Assembly: GCA_024641085.1 (NCBI GenBank)
Contig: JAHEDT010000001.1
Location: forward strand, 1-64,000
Length of the DNA stretch: 64,000 bases
Direction: 5' to 3'
Source of the DNA: Geobacteraceae bacterium
GTDB taxonomy: Bacteria; Desulfobacterota; Desulfuromonadia; Desulfuromonadales; BM103
Shown: positions 24,164 through 32,485 of the stretch, in pieces
How positions within the stretch are numbered: position 1 is the first letter of the stretch
Layout of the letters: each line of letters begins with the position of its first letter
Notes under the pieces: model-generated
The model's input: the letters and a program-made list of their open reading frames with translations, nothing else
Databases searched by the model: none
What the model was told of the DNA's origin: nothing
Made by a program: the position numbers and the translations under genes

Positions 24164-24188
24164 GTGGCTGCGAGAAAAGGACGTCAAG

Positions 24189-24755
24189 ATGAAACGATTT
24201 ATTCTGACAATGATTACTATGGCACTGTTTCAGGCCGTTCCGGCCCTGGCCGTCGAGCAGGTTGTTATCGCAACCAACCTTGGCAAAATCACCCTGGAGC
24301 TCGATGACAATAAGGCGCCGCAGACGGTAGCCAACTTCCTGGCCTATGTTGATGCCGGGCATTACAAAGACACGATCTTCCACCGGGTCATCAAGAACTT
24401 CATGATCCAGGGGGGCAACTTTAGTGCCGAAATGGCGCCGAAAAAAAACCGCACGCCGATCAAGAACGAAGCCGGCAATGGTCTGCGCAACCTGCGCGGC
24501 ACCATCGCCATGGCCCGGACCGGTGTGGTGGACAGTGCCACCAGCCAGTTCTTTATCAACCTCAAAGACAACGCTTTTCTCGACCACAAGGATGAATCCC
24601 CCGCCGGGTTTGGCTACGCCGTGTTCGGCAAGGTCACCCAGGGAATGGATGTGGTCGACCAGATCGGCAACAGCTCAACGCAAGCATACCAACAATTTCG
24701 AGACGTTCCGGTCGCCCCCGTCGTGATTCTCGACATCAAGCGCGGCGCGCAATAA
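24189..24755 (+). CDS. Secreted peptidyl-prolyl cis-trans isomerase, cyclophilin type
   Basis: Cyclophilin predicted to help fold periplasmic proteins. The 188-residue product begins with a signal peptide ([21 protein letters not shown], likely cut after ALA). The cyclophilin core follows: [28 protein letters not shown] and ATSQFFINL. Like Escherichia coli PpiA it is a compact form. I chose the ATG at 24189 because it gives the signal peptide; upstream frame belongs to gpsA read in another frame. A second, cytoplasmic copy lies at 57931-58443. Confidence 0.93.
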   Translation: MKRFILTMITMALFQAVPALAVEQVVIATNLGKITLELDDNKAPQTVANFLAYVDAGHYKDTIFHRVIKNFMIQGGNFSAEMAPKKNRTPIKNEAGNGLRNLRGTIAMARTGVVDSATSQFFINLKDNAFLDHKDESPAGFGYAVFGKVTQGMDVVDQIGNSSTQAYQQFRDVPVAPVVILDIKRGAQ

Positions 24756-24800
24756 AAGAACCGGCCGCACCCATGGGGCGGCAGAGGCAGCGAGGCAGGC

Positions 24801-25535
24801 ATGAGCACCGCCCGCATCATGACCTATAACATTCAACGCTGCTGCGGCAGTGACGGCCAGGTCATCCCGGACCGGGTTCTGAATGTGATCGCCGACGCCG
24901 CTCCCGATATCGTTGTCCTCCAGGAGCTCGGCCCCGTTCAGCATGCCGATATTCTCCCCTACCTTGCGGAGCGCCTCGGCCTCGACGCTTTTCGTGACGT
25001 CACCGGCGGACCGCTTGCTTTTCTCTCTTTTTTTCCACTCAAAGCGGTACAGAAATTCGAGCTTGGCTACGGCGGCCATTGCCTGCGTGCCGATCTGGAA
25101 CTTGGCGGCAAGCGCCTGCATCTGCTCAACGTCTGCCTCGACAGCTTCCCGCGGTTTCGCAGCCTCCAGGTGGCACAGCTGCTCGGTCCGGAACTGCTCG
25201 GCAACCCGTCCCTGGTCTGTCCGGCGCTGATTCTGGGTGATTTTGCCGATTATTTCTGGGGGGCCGGCAACTTGGAGTTGGCATCTGTCCTGCGCCGCAC
25301 CCGTCAACCGCTCTGGCGAGGCACTTATCCCTCACGCTGCCCGGTTTTCGGTCGAGACCGCGCCTACCTGCGCGGCGCAGTGCGGGTCCTCGATGCTTCA
25401 ATCAATCGAAGTTTTCTGGCGCGCCAGGCGTCCACCCACCTGCCGTTGACCCTGACGGTGCAGGTCACAGATACGCGCCGGTCGGTGCGCCTGCGCCAGT
25501 TGGCCGGCGGTCGCATGGAAGCCGCCCCCGGATGA
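24801..25535 (+). CDS. Divergent endonuclease/exonuclease/phosphatase-fold protein
   Basis: The 244-residue product has the EEP order of motifs: RIMTYNIQ near the start, IVVLQELG, LNVCLD, LILGDFADYF and STHLPLTL near the end. It is cytoplasmic by sequence. Several catalytic positions differ from the family pattern: the Asn of GDFN is Ala, the Asp of SDH is Thr, and the IDYI-type motif reads RAYLRG. It may therefore have altered activity or none. It lies 45 bases after the cyclophilin gene; a short GC-rich hairpin sits in that gap. Substrate unknown. Confidence 0.75.
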   Translation: MSTARIMTYNIQRCCGSDGQVIPDRVLNVIADAAPDIVVLQELGPVQHADILPYLAERLGLDAFRDVTGGPLAFLSFFPLKAVQKFELGYGGHCLRADLELGGKRLHLLNVCLDSFPRFRSLQVAQLLGPELLGNPSLVCPALILGDFADYFWGAGNLELASVLRRTRQPLWRGTYPSRCPVFGRDRAYLRGAVRVLDASINRSFLARQASTHLPLTLTVQVTDTRRSVRLRQLAGGRMEAAPG

Positions 25536-25539
25536 TCCG

Positions 25540-25573
25540 GTTGTGGAAAAGTCTGTGGACAAGGTTGATAACT
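25540..25573 (+). promoter_or_regulatory. DnaA-box-like cluster upstream of nth
   Basis: Within 34 bases lie TGTGGAAAA (25542-25550), TGTGGACAA (25554-25562) and GGTTGATAA (25563-25571), each one or two mismatches from the DnaA consensus TGTGGATAA and all in one orientation. The same 34-base segment recurs at 32475-32508 with 28 of 34 identical bases. It could bind DnaA and regulate nth. Confidence 0.45.
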
Positions 25574-25608
25574 GATTTTCCCTTGAGCCGAATCCCATTG
25601 TTGACACG

Positions 25609-26262
25609 ATGAAAACTTCCCGCATTACGCCCGCTCATGCGTTGCACACACTCGAATGTCTTGAGACAACCTACCCCGAGGCACACTGCGCTCTTGTCCA
25701 TCAGAACCCTTGGCAACTGCTGATTGCGACGATTCTCTCAGCCCAATGTACGGATACTCGGGTGAACCAGGTCACCCCGCTGTTGTTTGCGCGCTATCCG
25801 GATCCTGCCGAAATGGCAGCGGCTGATTCGGCTGAGCTGGAAGACCTGATTCGTTCCACCGGGTTCTTCCGCAACAAAGCGAAAAATATCATCGCCTGCG
25901 CCACCGAGCTGGTCAGCAGGTACGAGGGCAAGGTGCCGCGCGAGATGGCAGCGTTGGTCGCCCTGCCGGGCGTTGGCCGCAAAACGGCCAACGTGATTCT
26001 GGGGAACGCGTTTGGTGTGCCGGGGATGGTCGTGGATACCCATGTTGGTCGTATCGCCCGGCGCTTGGGGTGGGCAAGCACACAAACCCCAGAGGGGGTC
26101 GAAGCACAGCTCTGTTGTCTGCTGCCCGCCGAGCGCTGGACGCAGGCCGCCCACGTGCTGATTTTTCACGGCCGGCAATGCTGCCGGGCTCAGACCGCTT
26201 GGTGCTCGCGCTGTCCGGTCGTGGACCGGTGTCCGCAAGTCGGGGTTGGCAGGCAGAAGTAA
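25609..26262 (+). CDS. nth: Endonuclease III
   Basis: Bifunctional DNA glycosylase/AP lyase that removes oxidised pyrimidines. The 217-residue protein has the catalytic-lysine region SAQCTDTRVNQVTP, the helix-hairpin-helix LPGVGRKTANVIL and the catalytic Asp in VVDTHVGRI. The C-terminal [4Fe-4S] cysteines are spaced C-x6-C-x2-C-x5-C (from CRAQTAWCSRC to DRC). Its promoter region contains the DnaA-box-like cluster. Confidence 0.96.
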   Translation: MKTSRITPAHALHTLECLETTYPEAHCALVHQNPWQLLIATILSAQCTDTRVNQVTPLLFARYPDPAEMAAADSAELEDLIRSTGFFRNKAKNIIACATELVSRYEGKVPREMAALVALPGVGRKTANVILGNAFGVPGMVVDTHVGRIARRLGWASTQTPEGVEAQLCCLLPAERWTQAAHVLIFHGRQCCRAQTAWCSRCPVVDRCPQVGVGRQK

Positions 26263-26434
26263 CGTCACGGGTTTTCGCTTGCTACACAGCAAACCGGCGG
26301 CAGTTCATTAACAAAGGCCATGATGTTGAATCCTTGAATAGTCTCTCCTGCTTCAATCCTCCCTGCCCCGGACAGCCTGCCCATCCAATGTTTGGATTCG
26401 GCACACAAAAAACACGATCAAAAAGTCGCTTCAG
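26263..26434. other. Intergenic stretch after nth, nothing recognised
   Basis: Between nth and the structured element I see no credible gene, tRNA or terminator. There are short frames only, without ribosome sites or family likeness. Confidence 0.4.
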
Positions 26435-26712
26435 GATGGGTTAGGTTTCTCGGACGGCGTACTGGGTAAGCGGCTGAAAGGTTGATCTCACCGGCGGTAT
26501 CACCTTCGGAGACCCCGGTGGCCCGGTCAAATAGGGCCCCGTAGTGCTACTAAAGGAAGTGACCTGGTCACTGGCTTTGATGACGATTGATCCGTAGAAT
26601 GATCGCGCAAGACATGCCCACCGCGAGGTGACGGCACTTTTGCATACTTTTGCTGCCGGGCAAAAGTATGGCGGCTGGCGGGACGCAACCCGCCGGATGT
26701 AAAGTCTTTGAA
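26435..26712. repeat. Highly structured intergenic element of unknown identity
   Basis: This segment is packed with inverted repeats: CACCGG/CCGGTG (26489-26494, 26515-26520), GGCCC/GGGCC (26520-26524, 26534-26538) and AGTGACC/GGTCACT with a 1-base loop (26558-26572). CATACTTTTG/CAAAAGTATG (26643-26670) and GGCGGG/CCCGCC (26677-26694) follow. A 102-codon minus-strand frame spans it but resembles no protein family. It could be a structured RNA or a dispersed REP-like repeat; the sequence alone does not decide. Confidence 0.5.
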
Positions 26713-26751
26713 GTGAGTATTGCGAAGTAAGAAAAGGCAGAACCATCATTA

Positions 26752-26785
26752 AAACAGGGCTTCGATATTAGTCGAAGCCCTGTTT
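26752..26785. terminator. Strong hairpin terminator at the 3' end of mrcA
   Basis: A perfect 14-bp stem (AAACAGGGCTTCGA / TCGAAGCCCTGTTT) with a 6-base loop lies 27 bases after the mrcA stop. Read on the minus strand it is followed by a short T run, so it should terminate mrcA. It may also stop plus-strand transcripts. Confidence 0.82.
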
Positions 26786-26812
26786 ATGCTTTTGCTGCTG
26801 GATTAAAGAAAC

Positions 26813-29248
26813 TCACTGGTCGTTCATATCCAACCGGAAAAAATCCTTGGCCTGCGGTGTCTTCTCTTCGATGGCATAGCGTACTGGCGCCGTGTTGGGA
26901 GCGAACGCCTCGATCACGATATCGGGGCTGTCCTCTGGCGCCAGCAGGCCGGTCAGGGGGTCGATCGGCCGGAATTCGATGCTGTCGGGGACCGGGAACT
27001 GCTCGATCGGCATCCCCTCGGTGGCCTTCTCCATGAAGGCGACCCAGGCCGGTGCGGCCGCTTGCGAGCCGGTTTCCCGTTTGCCGAGAGGCCGTTCCTG
27101 GTCATAGCCGACCCAGGTGGCCGCAAGCAGCTGCTGGGTGAAGCCGATGAACCAGGCGTCCTTGAGATCGTTCGTGGTCCCGGTCTTGCCGGCAACCGGG
27201 CGCTTTAGGGTTTTGGCGCGCCAGCCGGTGCCCTGCTGCACCACGCTTTCCATGAGGTTGGTGGTCAGGTAGGCCGTTTCCGGGCTGATCACCCGGTTGC
27301 GTGATTGGCCGATCAGTTTCTGCCCGGCCTTTGGCCCTGCGGGGAAGTCGGCAGGGTCGTTCGATTCGATGATCTTGCCATCGCGATCGAGAATCTTGTT
27401 GATATAGGTCGGTACCACTCGGACACCACCGTTGGCCAGCACGGCATAACTGCGTGCCAGTTCCATCGGCGTCAGCGCCGATGAGCCGAGGCCGAGGGTC
27501 AGGTCTTCGTCCAGATGGGATTCAACGCCGAGCTTGCGCGCATAATTGGCGGCATAGCGCACACCGATGTCCTCGAGAATCTTGATCGTGATGACATTGT
27601 ACGACTTGGCCAGGGCAGTGCGGAGTGGTACCGGTCCGTAGAAGCGCTTGGAATAGTTTTTCGGTTTCCACTCTTTAATCTCGCCGGTCTCCAGGCGCTC
27701 CTTGAAAATCAGAGGCGTATCAAGGATCACGGTGGCCGGGGTGTAGCCTTTGTCGAGTGCCGCCGCATAGATGAGCGGCTTCATCGCCGAGCCGGGCAGG
27801 CGGCGGGCCTGAAGGACCCGGTTGAACTGGCTGGTGCGGAAATCGTAGCCGCCGACCATTGCCTTGATCTGGCCGTTGTGCGGGTCCATGGCCAGGAGAG
27901 CGCCCTGCGCTTCCGGTTCCTGTTCGAGGGCCAATTGCCAGGCCCCCTTCTCCGGCATCGCCACGATGCGCACCTGAACCTTGGCGCCGACCGGCAGGCG
28001 CGTGCTTCCCTCAGAGGCGTTGCCGGAGGCCGTACTGGTCCGTGAGACCAACTTTGGCGGCCCGGCCCACTTGGCAGTGTCCAGCTCGATGCGGCCTTCC
28101 CGGTCCGCGATACGCACACGCAGCCTCTTCTGGTCGGCGCCGCTGATTACTCCCTCGATGATGTCGTCAACCTTTGGCAATTGTGCGGCAAAGGCCTCGG
28201 TCTGCAGGCGCAGGAACTCGGTCTCTTCCTCGGGGCTCAAAACCGCCAGAGGGCCACGATAGCCCCGACGTTTGTCATGGTCACGCAGGTTCGCCTGAAC
28301 AGCGGCCTGGGCGGCCAACTGCATATTGAGGTTCATGCTGGTCTGGACTTCGAGGCCGCCATGATACAATTGGTCCTTGCCGTAAGTTTCTTCGAGGTAG
28401 CGACGGACCTGTTCGGTAAAATATGCGGCGTCGTTGATGTGCTGGTTGATGCGCGGCCGGACTTCGAGCTCCTCGGCCTTGGCCTGGTCGGCTTCTTCCT
28501 GGTTAATGTAGCCCTCGTTGACCATCCGGCCAAGGACATAGACCTGGCGCTCTTTGGCGCGGTCGTAATGGCTGTAGGGGGAATAACGGCTTGGCGCCTT
28601 CGGCAGGCCGGCCAGCATGCTGCACTCGGCCAGGGTCAGCTGATCGACATCCTTGTCGAAGTAGTTCTCTGCTGCGGCCTGCACGCCGTAAGCGCCGTGA
28701 CCGAGGAAGATCTGGTTGAGATAAAGGTAGAGTATCTCCTCTTTGGAGAGGCGTTTTTCCATGCGGTAGGCAAGAATGGCCTCTTTGAACTTACGCTTGA
28801 ACTTGCGCTCCGGGGTCAGCAGCAGACTCTTCGCCACCTGCTGGGTGATGGTGCTCCCCCCCTGGACAATGCCGCCTGCTTCTATGTTTCTGAGCGCCGC
28901 CCTGAAGATCGAGACGATGTCGATTCCCTTATGTTTGAAAAAATTGGAATCTTCGGCGGCAACGAAAGCCTGGATCAACTGCTTCGGCATTCGCGACACC
29001 GGCACGACGATGCGGCGCTCCTCGAAAAGCTCGGCAATGACCTCCCCTTCGTCGCTGAGCACCCGGGTAATAATCGGCGGCCGGTAATCGGCCAGGGTAT
29101 CGACGCGCGGCAGCGATTTGGAGAGATAAAAATAGGTGCCGATGGGTACGATGATGGCGAGCAGCAATCCCACAACGCCAAGTCCGAGCAGCACCCGGAT
29201 CGAGATCGGCAGCAGAGATTTTTTCGGTTGATTCTTCGGTTTCGGCAT
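26813..29248 (-). CDS. mrcA: Penicillin-binding protein 1A (bifunctional transglycosylase/transpeptidase)
   Basis: Polymerises and cross-links peptidoglycan. The 811-residue protein has a basic cytoplasmic tail, a membrane helix (about residues 16-40) and the GT51 motifs AAEDSNFFKHKG, GGSTITQQVAKSLLL and KEEILYLYLNQIFLGHGAYG. An inserted OB-like domain precedes the transpeptidase, with SAMK (active serine), SYN and KTGTT. It is the only large gene on the minus strand right of the origin, so it runs against replication. GAGGGG precedes the ATG. Confidence 0.96.
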   Translation of the reverse strand: MPKPKNQPKKSLLPISIRVLLGLGVVGLLLAIIVPIGTYFYLSKSLPRVDTLADYRPPIITRVLSDEGEVIAELFEERRIVVPVSRMPKQLIQAFVAAEDSNFFKHKGIDIVSIFRAALRNIEAGGIVQGGSTITQQVAKSLLLTPERKFKRKFKEAILAYRMEKRLSKEEILYLYLNQIFLGHGAYGVQAAAENYFDKDVDQLTLAECSMLAGLPKAPSRYSPYSHYDRAKERQVYVLGRMVNEGYINQEEADQAKAEELEVRPRINQHINDAAYFTEQVRRYLEETYGKDQLYHGGLEVQTSMNLNMQLAAQAAVQANLRDHDKRRGYRGPLAVLSPEEETEFLRLQTEAFAAQLPKVDDIIEGVISGADQKRLRVRIADREGRIELDTAKWAGPPKLVSRTSTASGNASEGSTRLPVGAKVQVRIVAMPEKGAWQLALEQEPEAQGALLAMDPHNGQIKAMVGGYDFRTSQFNRVLQARRLPGSAMKPLIYAAALDKGYTPATVILDTPLIFKERLETGEIKEWKPKNYSKRFYGPVPLRTALAKSYNVITIKILEDIGVRYAANYARKLGVESHLDEDLTLGLGSSALTPMELARSYAVLANGGVRVVPTYINKILDRDGKIIESNDPADFPAGPKAGQKLIGQSRNRVISPETAYLTTNLMESVVQQGTGWRAKTLKRPVAGKTGTTNDLKDAWFIGFTQQLLAATWVGYDQERPLGKRETGSQAAAPAWVAFMEKATEGMPIEQFPVPDSIEFRPIDPLTGLLAPEDSPDIVIEAFAPNTAPVRYAIEEKTPQAKDFFRLDMNDQ

Positions 29249-29313
29249 AAACCCCTCAATTGAGCGAATACTTCTACCATAGCCTTTCCCTCTTCGGCAA
29301 CTGTTTTGCCGGT

Positions 29314-29341
29314 TTGATCGGGGTGCGCGCTATGCTATAGT
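29314..29341 (+). promoter_or_regulatory. Putative pyk promoter
   Basis: TTGATC (29314-29319) and TATAGT (29336-29341) are separated by 16 bases. Transcription from about 29348 would leave a 70-base leader before the TTG start at 29418. It would exclude the earlier in-frame GTG at 29340. Confidence 0.6.
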
Positions 29342-29417
29342 GCTTTGCTGTGCTGCTCTGTCTTCTGGTCGAGGAGACACAAAATCTGCCACGCGTGACC
29401 CGAGAAGGGGCCTAAAA

Positions 29418-30878
29418 TTGCCTAGCAAAGAATTTCGTCGAAATAAAATAGTCGCCACGGTCGGCCCGGCCAGCTCTTCTCGCGAAATGCTGCTGGCCCT
29501 GATGGAAGCCGGTGCCGATGTCTTTCGTCTCAACTTCTCCCACGGAGAGCATGCGGAACTTGTGGAGACGGTTGCCCTGATCCGCGAACTTTCCCGCAAC
29601 CGACGTCGGGCGGTGGCCATTCTCGGTGACCTGCAGGGGCCGAAGATTCGAACCGGCATCATGCGGGGCGATGTCATGACCCTGCGCGCCGGACAGGCCG
29701 TGGTCATAACCACGAAGGAGGTGCTCGGCGAAAACGGTTTGATCCCGACCACCTATCAGGCCCTGCCTCACGATGTGCGGGCTGGGGACCGGGTTCTGCT
29801 CGATGACGGCCTGCTTGAACTGCTGGTTGAAAAGGTCACAGGCCAGGAGGTGCATTGCCGGGTGGTGGTCGGGGGCGAACTGAAGAACCGCAAGGGGATC
29901 AACCTGCCGGGGGTTGCGGTCTCTGCCCCGGCGCTGACCGAGAAAGACCTGGTAGACCTGGAGTTCTGCGTGGCGCAGGAATTCGATTATCTGGCGCTCT
30001 CCTTCGTGCGTTCTGCGGCCGACGTGGTCCAGCTCAAGGAGCGACTCTACCAGCACCAGTCACCAATCAAGGTGATTGCCAAGATCGAAAAGCCACAGGC
30101 GGTCGAAGCCTTTGCCGAGATCCTCGAGGTTGCCGACGGCATCATGGTGGCGCGCGGCGATCTCGGCGTTGAGATGAACCCAGAAAAAGTGCCGTTGATC
30201 CAGAAACACATCATCCGCCAGTGCAACCTGGCTGGCAAGCCGGTCATCACGGCGACCCAGATGCTGGAGAGCATGGTGCACAGCCCGCGCCCGACCCGCG
30301 CCGAGACCTCGGATGTGGCCAACGCCATCCTCGACGGTACCGATGCGGTCATGCTCTCGGCTGAAACCGCTTCCGGTAAATACCCGTGCGAAGCCGTGGC
30401 GATGATGGTGCGGGTTGCCGAAGACGTCGAGCGCGATCCTCAGCTCAAGGAGCACGTCTTTTACCCCATTTCCGAGCAGGTCGGCTACCGCCGCCTGCCT
30501 GAAGCAATCGGCCAGGCGGCCTGCCGGGTCGCCGAGAGCGTCGGGGCCGCCGCGATCCTGGCCTTTACCCAGACCGGCAGCACGGCGGCGCTGGTTGCCA
30601 AGTACCGCCCACCGGTTCCGGTCTACGCGGTCACGCCCTCCCAGGCCGTTCGGCGGCGCATGGTGCTCTATGCCGGGGTGCGCTCGCTCCGGGTCGATAT
30701 CGAAGGCGATACGGAAGCGCAGATCCGCTCGGTGGAAGCGGCGGTGCTCGAAGCCGGTGTGCTGGACAAAGGTGACGTGGTGGTGATCACCATGGGCAGC
30801 CCGGTGTCCGATCCTGGAACCACCAACCTGCTCAAGATTCACCGACTCGGGATTGGACCGTTTTTCGAGGTCCATTAG
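29418..30878 (+). CDS. pyk: Pyruvate kinase
   Basis: Converts phosphoenolpyruvate and ADP to pyruvate and ATP. I use the TTG at 29418, with AAGGGG 7 bases upstream, giving 486 residues beginning with the family-like KEFRRNKIVATVGPASS. The signature VIAKIEKPQAVE (catalytic Lys) is present, as are VARGDLGVEMN, the ATQMLESM region and the C-terminal regulatory domain. A frame open to 29340 would add 26 unconserved residues and lies upstream of the predicted transcription start. Confidence 0.95.
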   Translation: MPSKEFRRNKIVATVGPASSSREMLLALMEAGADVFRLNFSHGEHAELVETVALIRELSRNRRRAVAILGDLQGPKIRTGIMRGDVMTLRAGQAVVITTKEVLGENGLIPTTYQALPHDVRAGDRVLLDDGLLELLVEKVTGQEVHCRVVVGGELKNRKGINLPGVAVSAPALTEKDLVDLEFCVAQEFDYLALSFVRSAADVVQLKERLYQHQSPIKVIAKIEKPQAVEAFAEILEVADGIMVARGDLGVEMNPEKVPLIQKHIIRQCNLAGKPVITATQMLESMVHSPRPTRAETSDVANAILDGTDAVMLSAETASGKYPCEAVAMMVRVAEDVERDPQLKEHVFYPISEQVGYRRLPEAIGQAACRVAESVGAAAILAFTQTGSTAALVAKYRPPVPVYAVTPSQAVRRRMVLYAGVRSLRVDIEGDTEAQIRSVEAAVLEAGVLDKGDVVVITMGSPVSDPGTTNLLKIHRLGIGPFFEVH

Positions 30879-30919
30879 ACTTCGGGGCTTTGGCTCCGTA
30901 ACGAGTGGCAAGGAAAAGC

Positions 30920-31612
30920 ATGAAAAAGAAAGCGGTGGTTCTCTACAGTGGCGGTCTCGATTCAACGACCTGTATGGCGATTGCCCGGGCTGATGGTTTC
31001 GAGGCGTATGCCATGAGCTTTGCCTATGGGCAGCGCCACTCCGTGGAGCTTGAGAAGGCTCGTGAATATGCACCTAAAATCGGAGCGGTCAGCCATCAGG
31101 TGGTGCAGATCGACCTGCGCCAGTTTGGCGGCAGTGCCCTGACCGCCGATCTGGACGTGCCGAAGGACCAGGCCGCCAATGGCGGCATCCCGATCACTTA
31201 CGTCCCGGCGCGCAACACGATCTTTCTGAGCTTCGCACTTGGCTGGGCCGAGGTCCTCGGCGCATTTGACATTTTCATCGGTGTCAACGCGCTCGACTAC
31301 TCCGGCTACCCCGACTGCCGACCTGAGTTCATCAGCGCCTTCGAAAACATGGCCAACCTGGCCACCAGGGCCGGGGTCGAGGGGGATCGTCCATACACGA
31401 TCCACTCGCCATTGATTCAGCTCAGCAAGGCGGAAATCATTCGCACCGGCCTGGATCTTGGCGTCGATTACAGTTTAACGCACTCCTGTTATGACCCGAC
31501 ACCGGCGGGAATCTCCTGCGGCCGCTGCGATTCCTGCCGCCTGCGCCTGAAAGGCTTCCGCGAAGCCGGGGTTGCAGACCCGATAGAATACGTGACGCGA
31601 AGCGTGAAGTGA
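30920..31612 (+). CDS. queC: 7-cyano-7-deazaguanine synthase
   Basis: ATP-dependent enzyme converting 7-carboxy-7-deazaguanine to preQ0 in queuosine synthesis. The 230-residue protein has the PP-loop [11 protein letters not shown] near the N-terminus and the [18 protein letters not shown] motif. The zinc cysteines are in [25 protein letters not shown] precedes the ATG. The last codons (VTRSVK) fall in a GCGAAGCGTGAAG-type repeat. It is followed after 39 bases by folE2, another queuosine-pathway gene. Confidence 0.96.
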   Translation: MKKKAVVLYSGGLDSTTCMAIARADGFEAYAMSFAYGQRHSVELEKAREYAPKIGAVSHQVVQIDLRQFGGSALTADLDVPKDQAANGGIPITYVPARNTIFLSFALGWAEVLGAFDIFIGVNALDYSGYPDCRPEFISAFENMANLATRAGVEGDRPYTIHSPLIQLSKAEIIRTGLDLGVDYSLTHSCYDPTPAGISCGRCDSCRLRLKGFREAGVADPIEYVTRSVK

Positions 31613-31651
31613 GAAACGCGACCAACCAAATCCGCAACCAGGTAAACGCTC

Positions 31652-32485
31652 ATGAATAACAAAAAAAACTTTTCGCACCTCGCCAGCGGAGCTGGCGTTG
31701 GGATGCCCGATATGCAGAAATCCCGCGATGATCGCAAGATCGCCATCGACAAGGTCGGTGTCAAGGATATCAGCTACCCGATCGTCGTGCTCGACAAGAA
31801 CAAGGAGCAGCAGCAGACGGTGGCCCGCATCAACATGTACGTTGACCTGCCCCACCATTTCAAGGGAACGCACATGAGCCGCTTCATCGAGATTCTCAAC
31901 CAGTACCATGGTCAGGTCAGTGTTGAACGAATGAACACCATGCTGCGTGACATGAAGGAGCACCTCGAGGCCAGCTCCGCGCACCTCGAGTTGGAATTCC
32001 CCTATTTCATCGAGAAGCAGGCTCCGGTTTCCGGAGCGCGCAGCCTGATGGAGTATCATTGCCGGATGCAGGGAAGTCTCGGCACGGACTACGACTTTGT
32101 CCTCGGGGTCACCGTGCCGATGACCTCGCTCTGCCCCTGTTCCAGAGAGATCAGTGCCCGGGGCGCGCATAACCAGCGCAGCGCAGTGAAGGTCGAGATT
32201 CGCTATACCGAGCATATCTGGCTCGAGGACCTGATTGCCTGGGTCGAGGAGTGCGGTAGCGCGCCGGTGTTTGCGCTGCTCAAGCGCGAGGACGAAAAGG
32301 CCTTGACCGAGCAGGCCTACGACAACCCGATGTTCGTCGAGGACGTGGTGCGGGCCGTGACCCAGCGCCTGCTCAAGGTTCCAGAGGTGACCTGGTTCCG
32401 GGTTGCCTGCGAAAATTTCGAATCGATTCACAACCATTCCGCCTATGCCATGGTGGAATGGTCGGGCGTGGATGGTCGTGGATAA
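31652..32485 (+). CDS. folE2: GTP cyclohydrolase FolE2 (type IB)
   Basis: Makes 7,8-dihydroneopterin triphosphate from GTP for folate and queuosine, using a metal that can be other than zinc. The core carries KVGVKDISYPI, YVDLPHHFKGTHMSRF and the active-site cysteine in TSLCPCSREIS. From 31652 it is 277 residues. Most relatives start at the equivalent of 31703 (MPDMQ), which would give 260. A 7-bp hairpin (31681-31697) precedes that second start. Pairing with queC supports a role in queuosine. Confidence 0.93.
   Translation: MNNKKNFSHLASGAGVGMPDMQKSRDDRKIAIDKVGVKDISYPIVVLDKNKEQQQTVARINMYVDLPHHFKGTHMSRFIEILNQYHGQVSVERMNTMLRDMKEHLEASSAHLELEFPYFIEKQAPVSGARSLMEYHCRMQGSLGTDYDFVLGVTVPMTSLCPCSREISARGAHNQRSAVKVEIRYTEHIWLEDLIAWVEECGSAPVFALLKREDEKALTEQAYDNPMFVEDVVRAVTQRLLKVPEVTWFRVACENFESIHNHSAYAMVEWSGVDGRG

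Noticed and set aside
26441-26749. A 102-codon minus-strand frame in the nth-mrcA gap
   Set aside because: It runs through several strong inverted repeats, has no ribosome site and no recognisable domain, so I treat the region as a structured element.
30879-30919. Possible preQ1 riboswitch before queC
   Set aside because: The 41-base gap after pyk is too short and shows no preQ1-type hairpin and A-rich tail.
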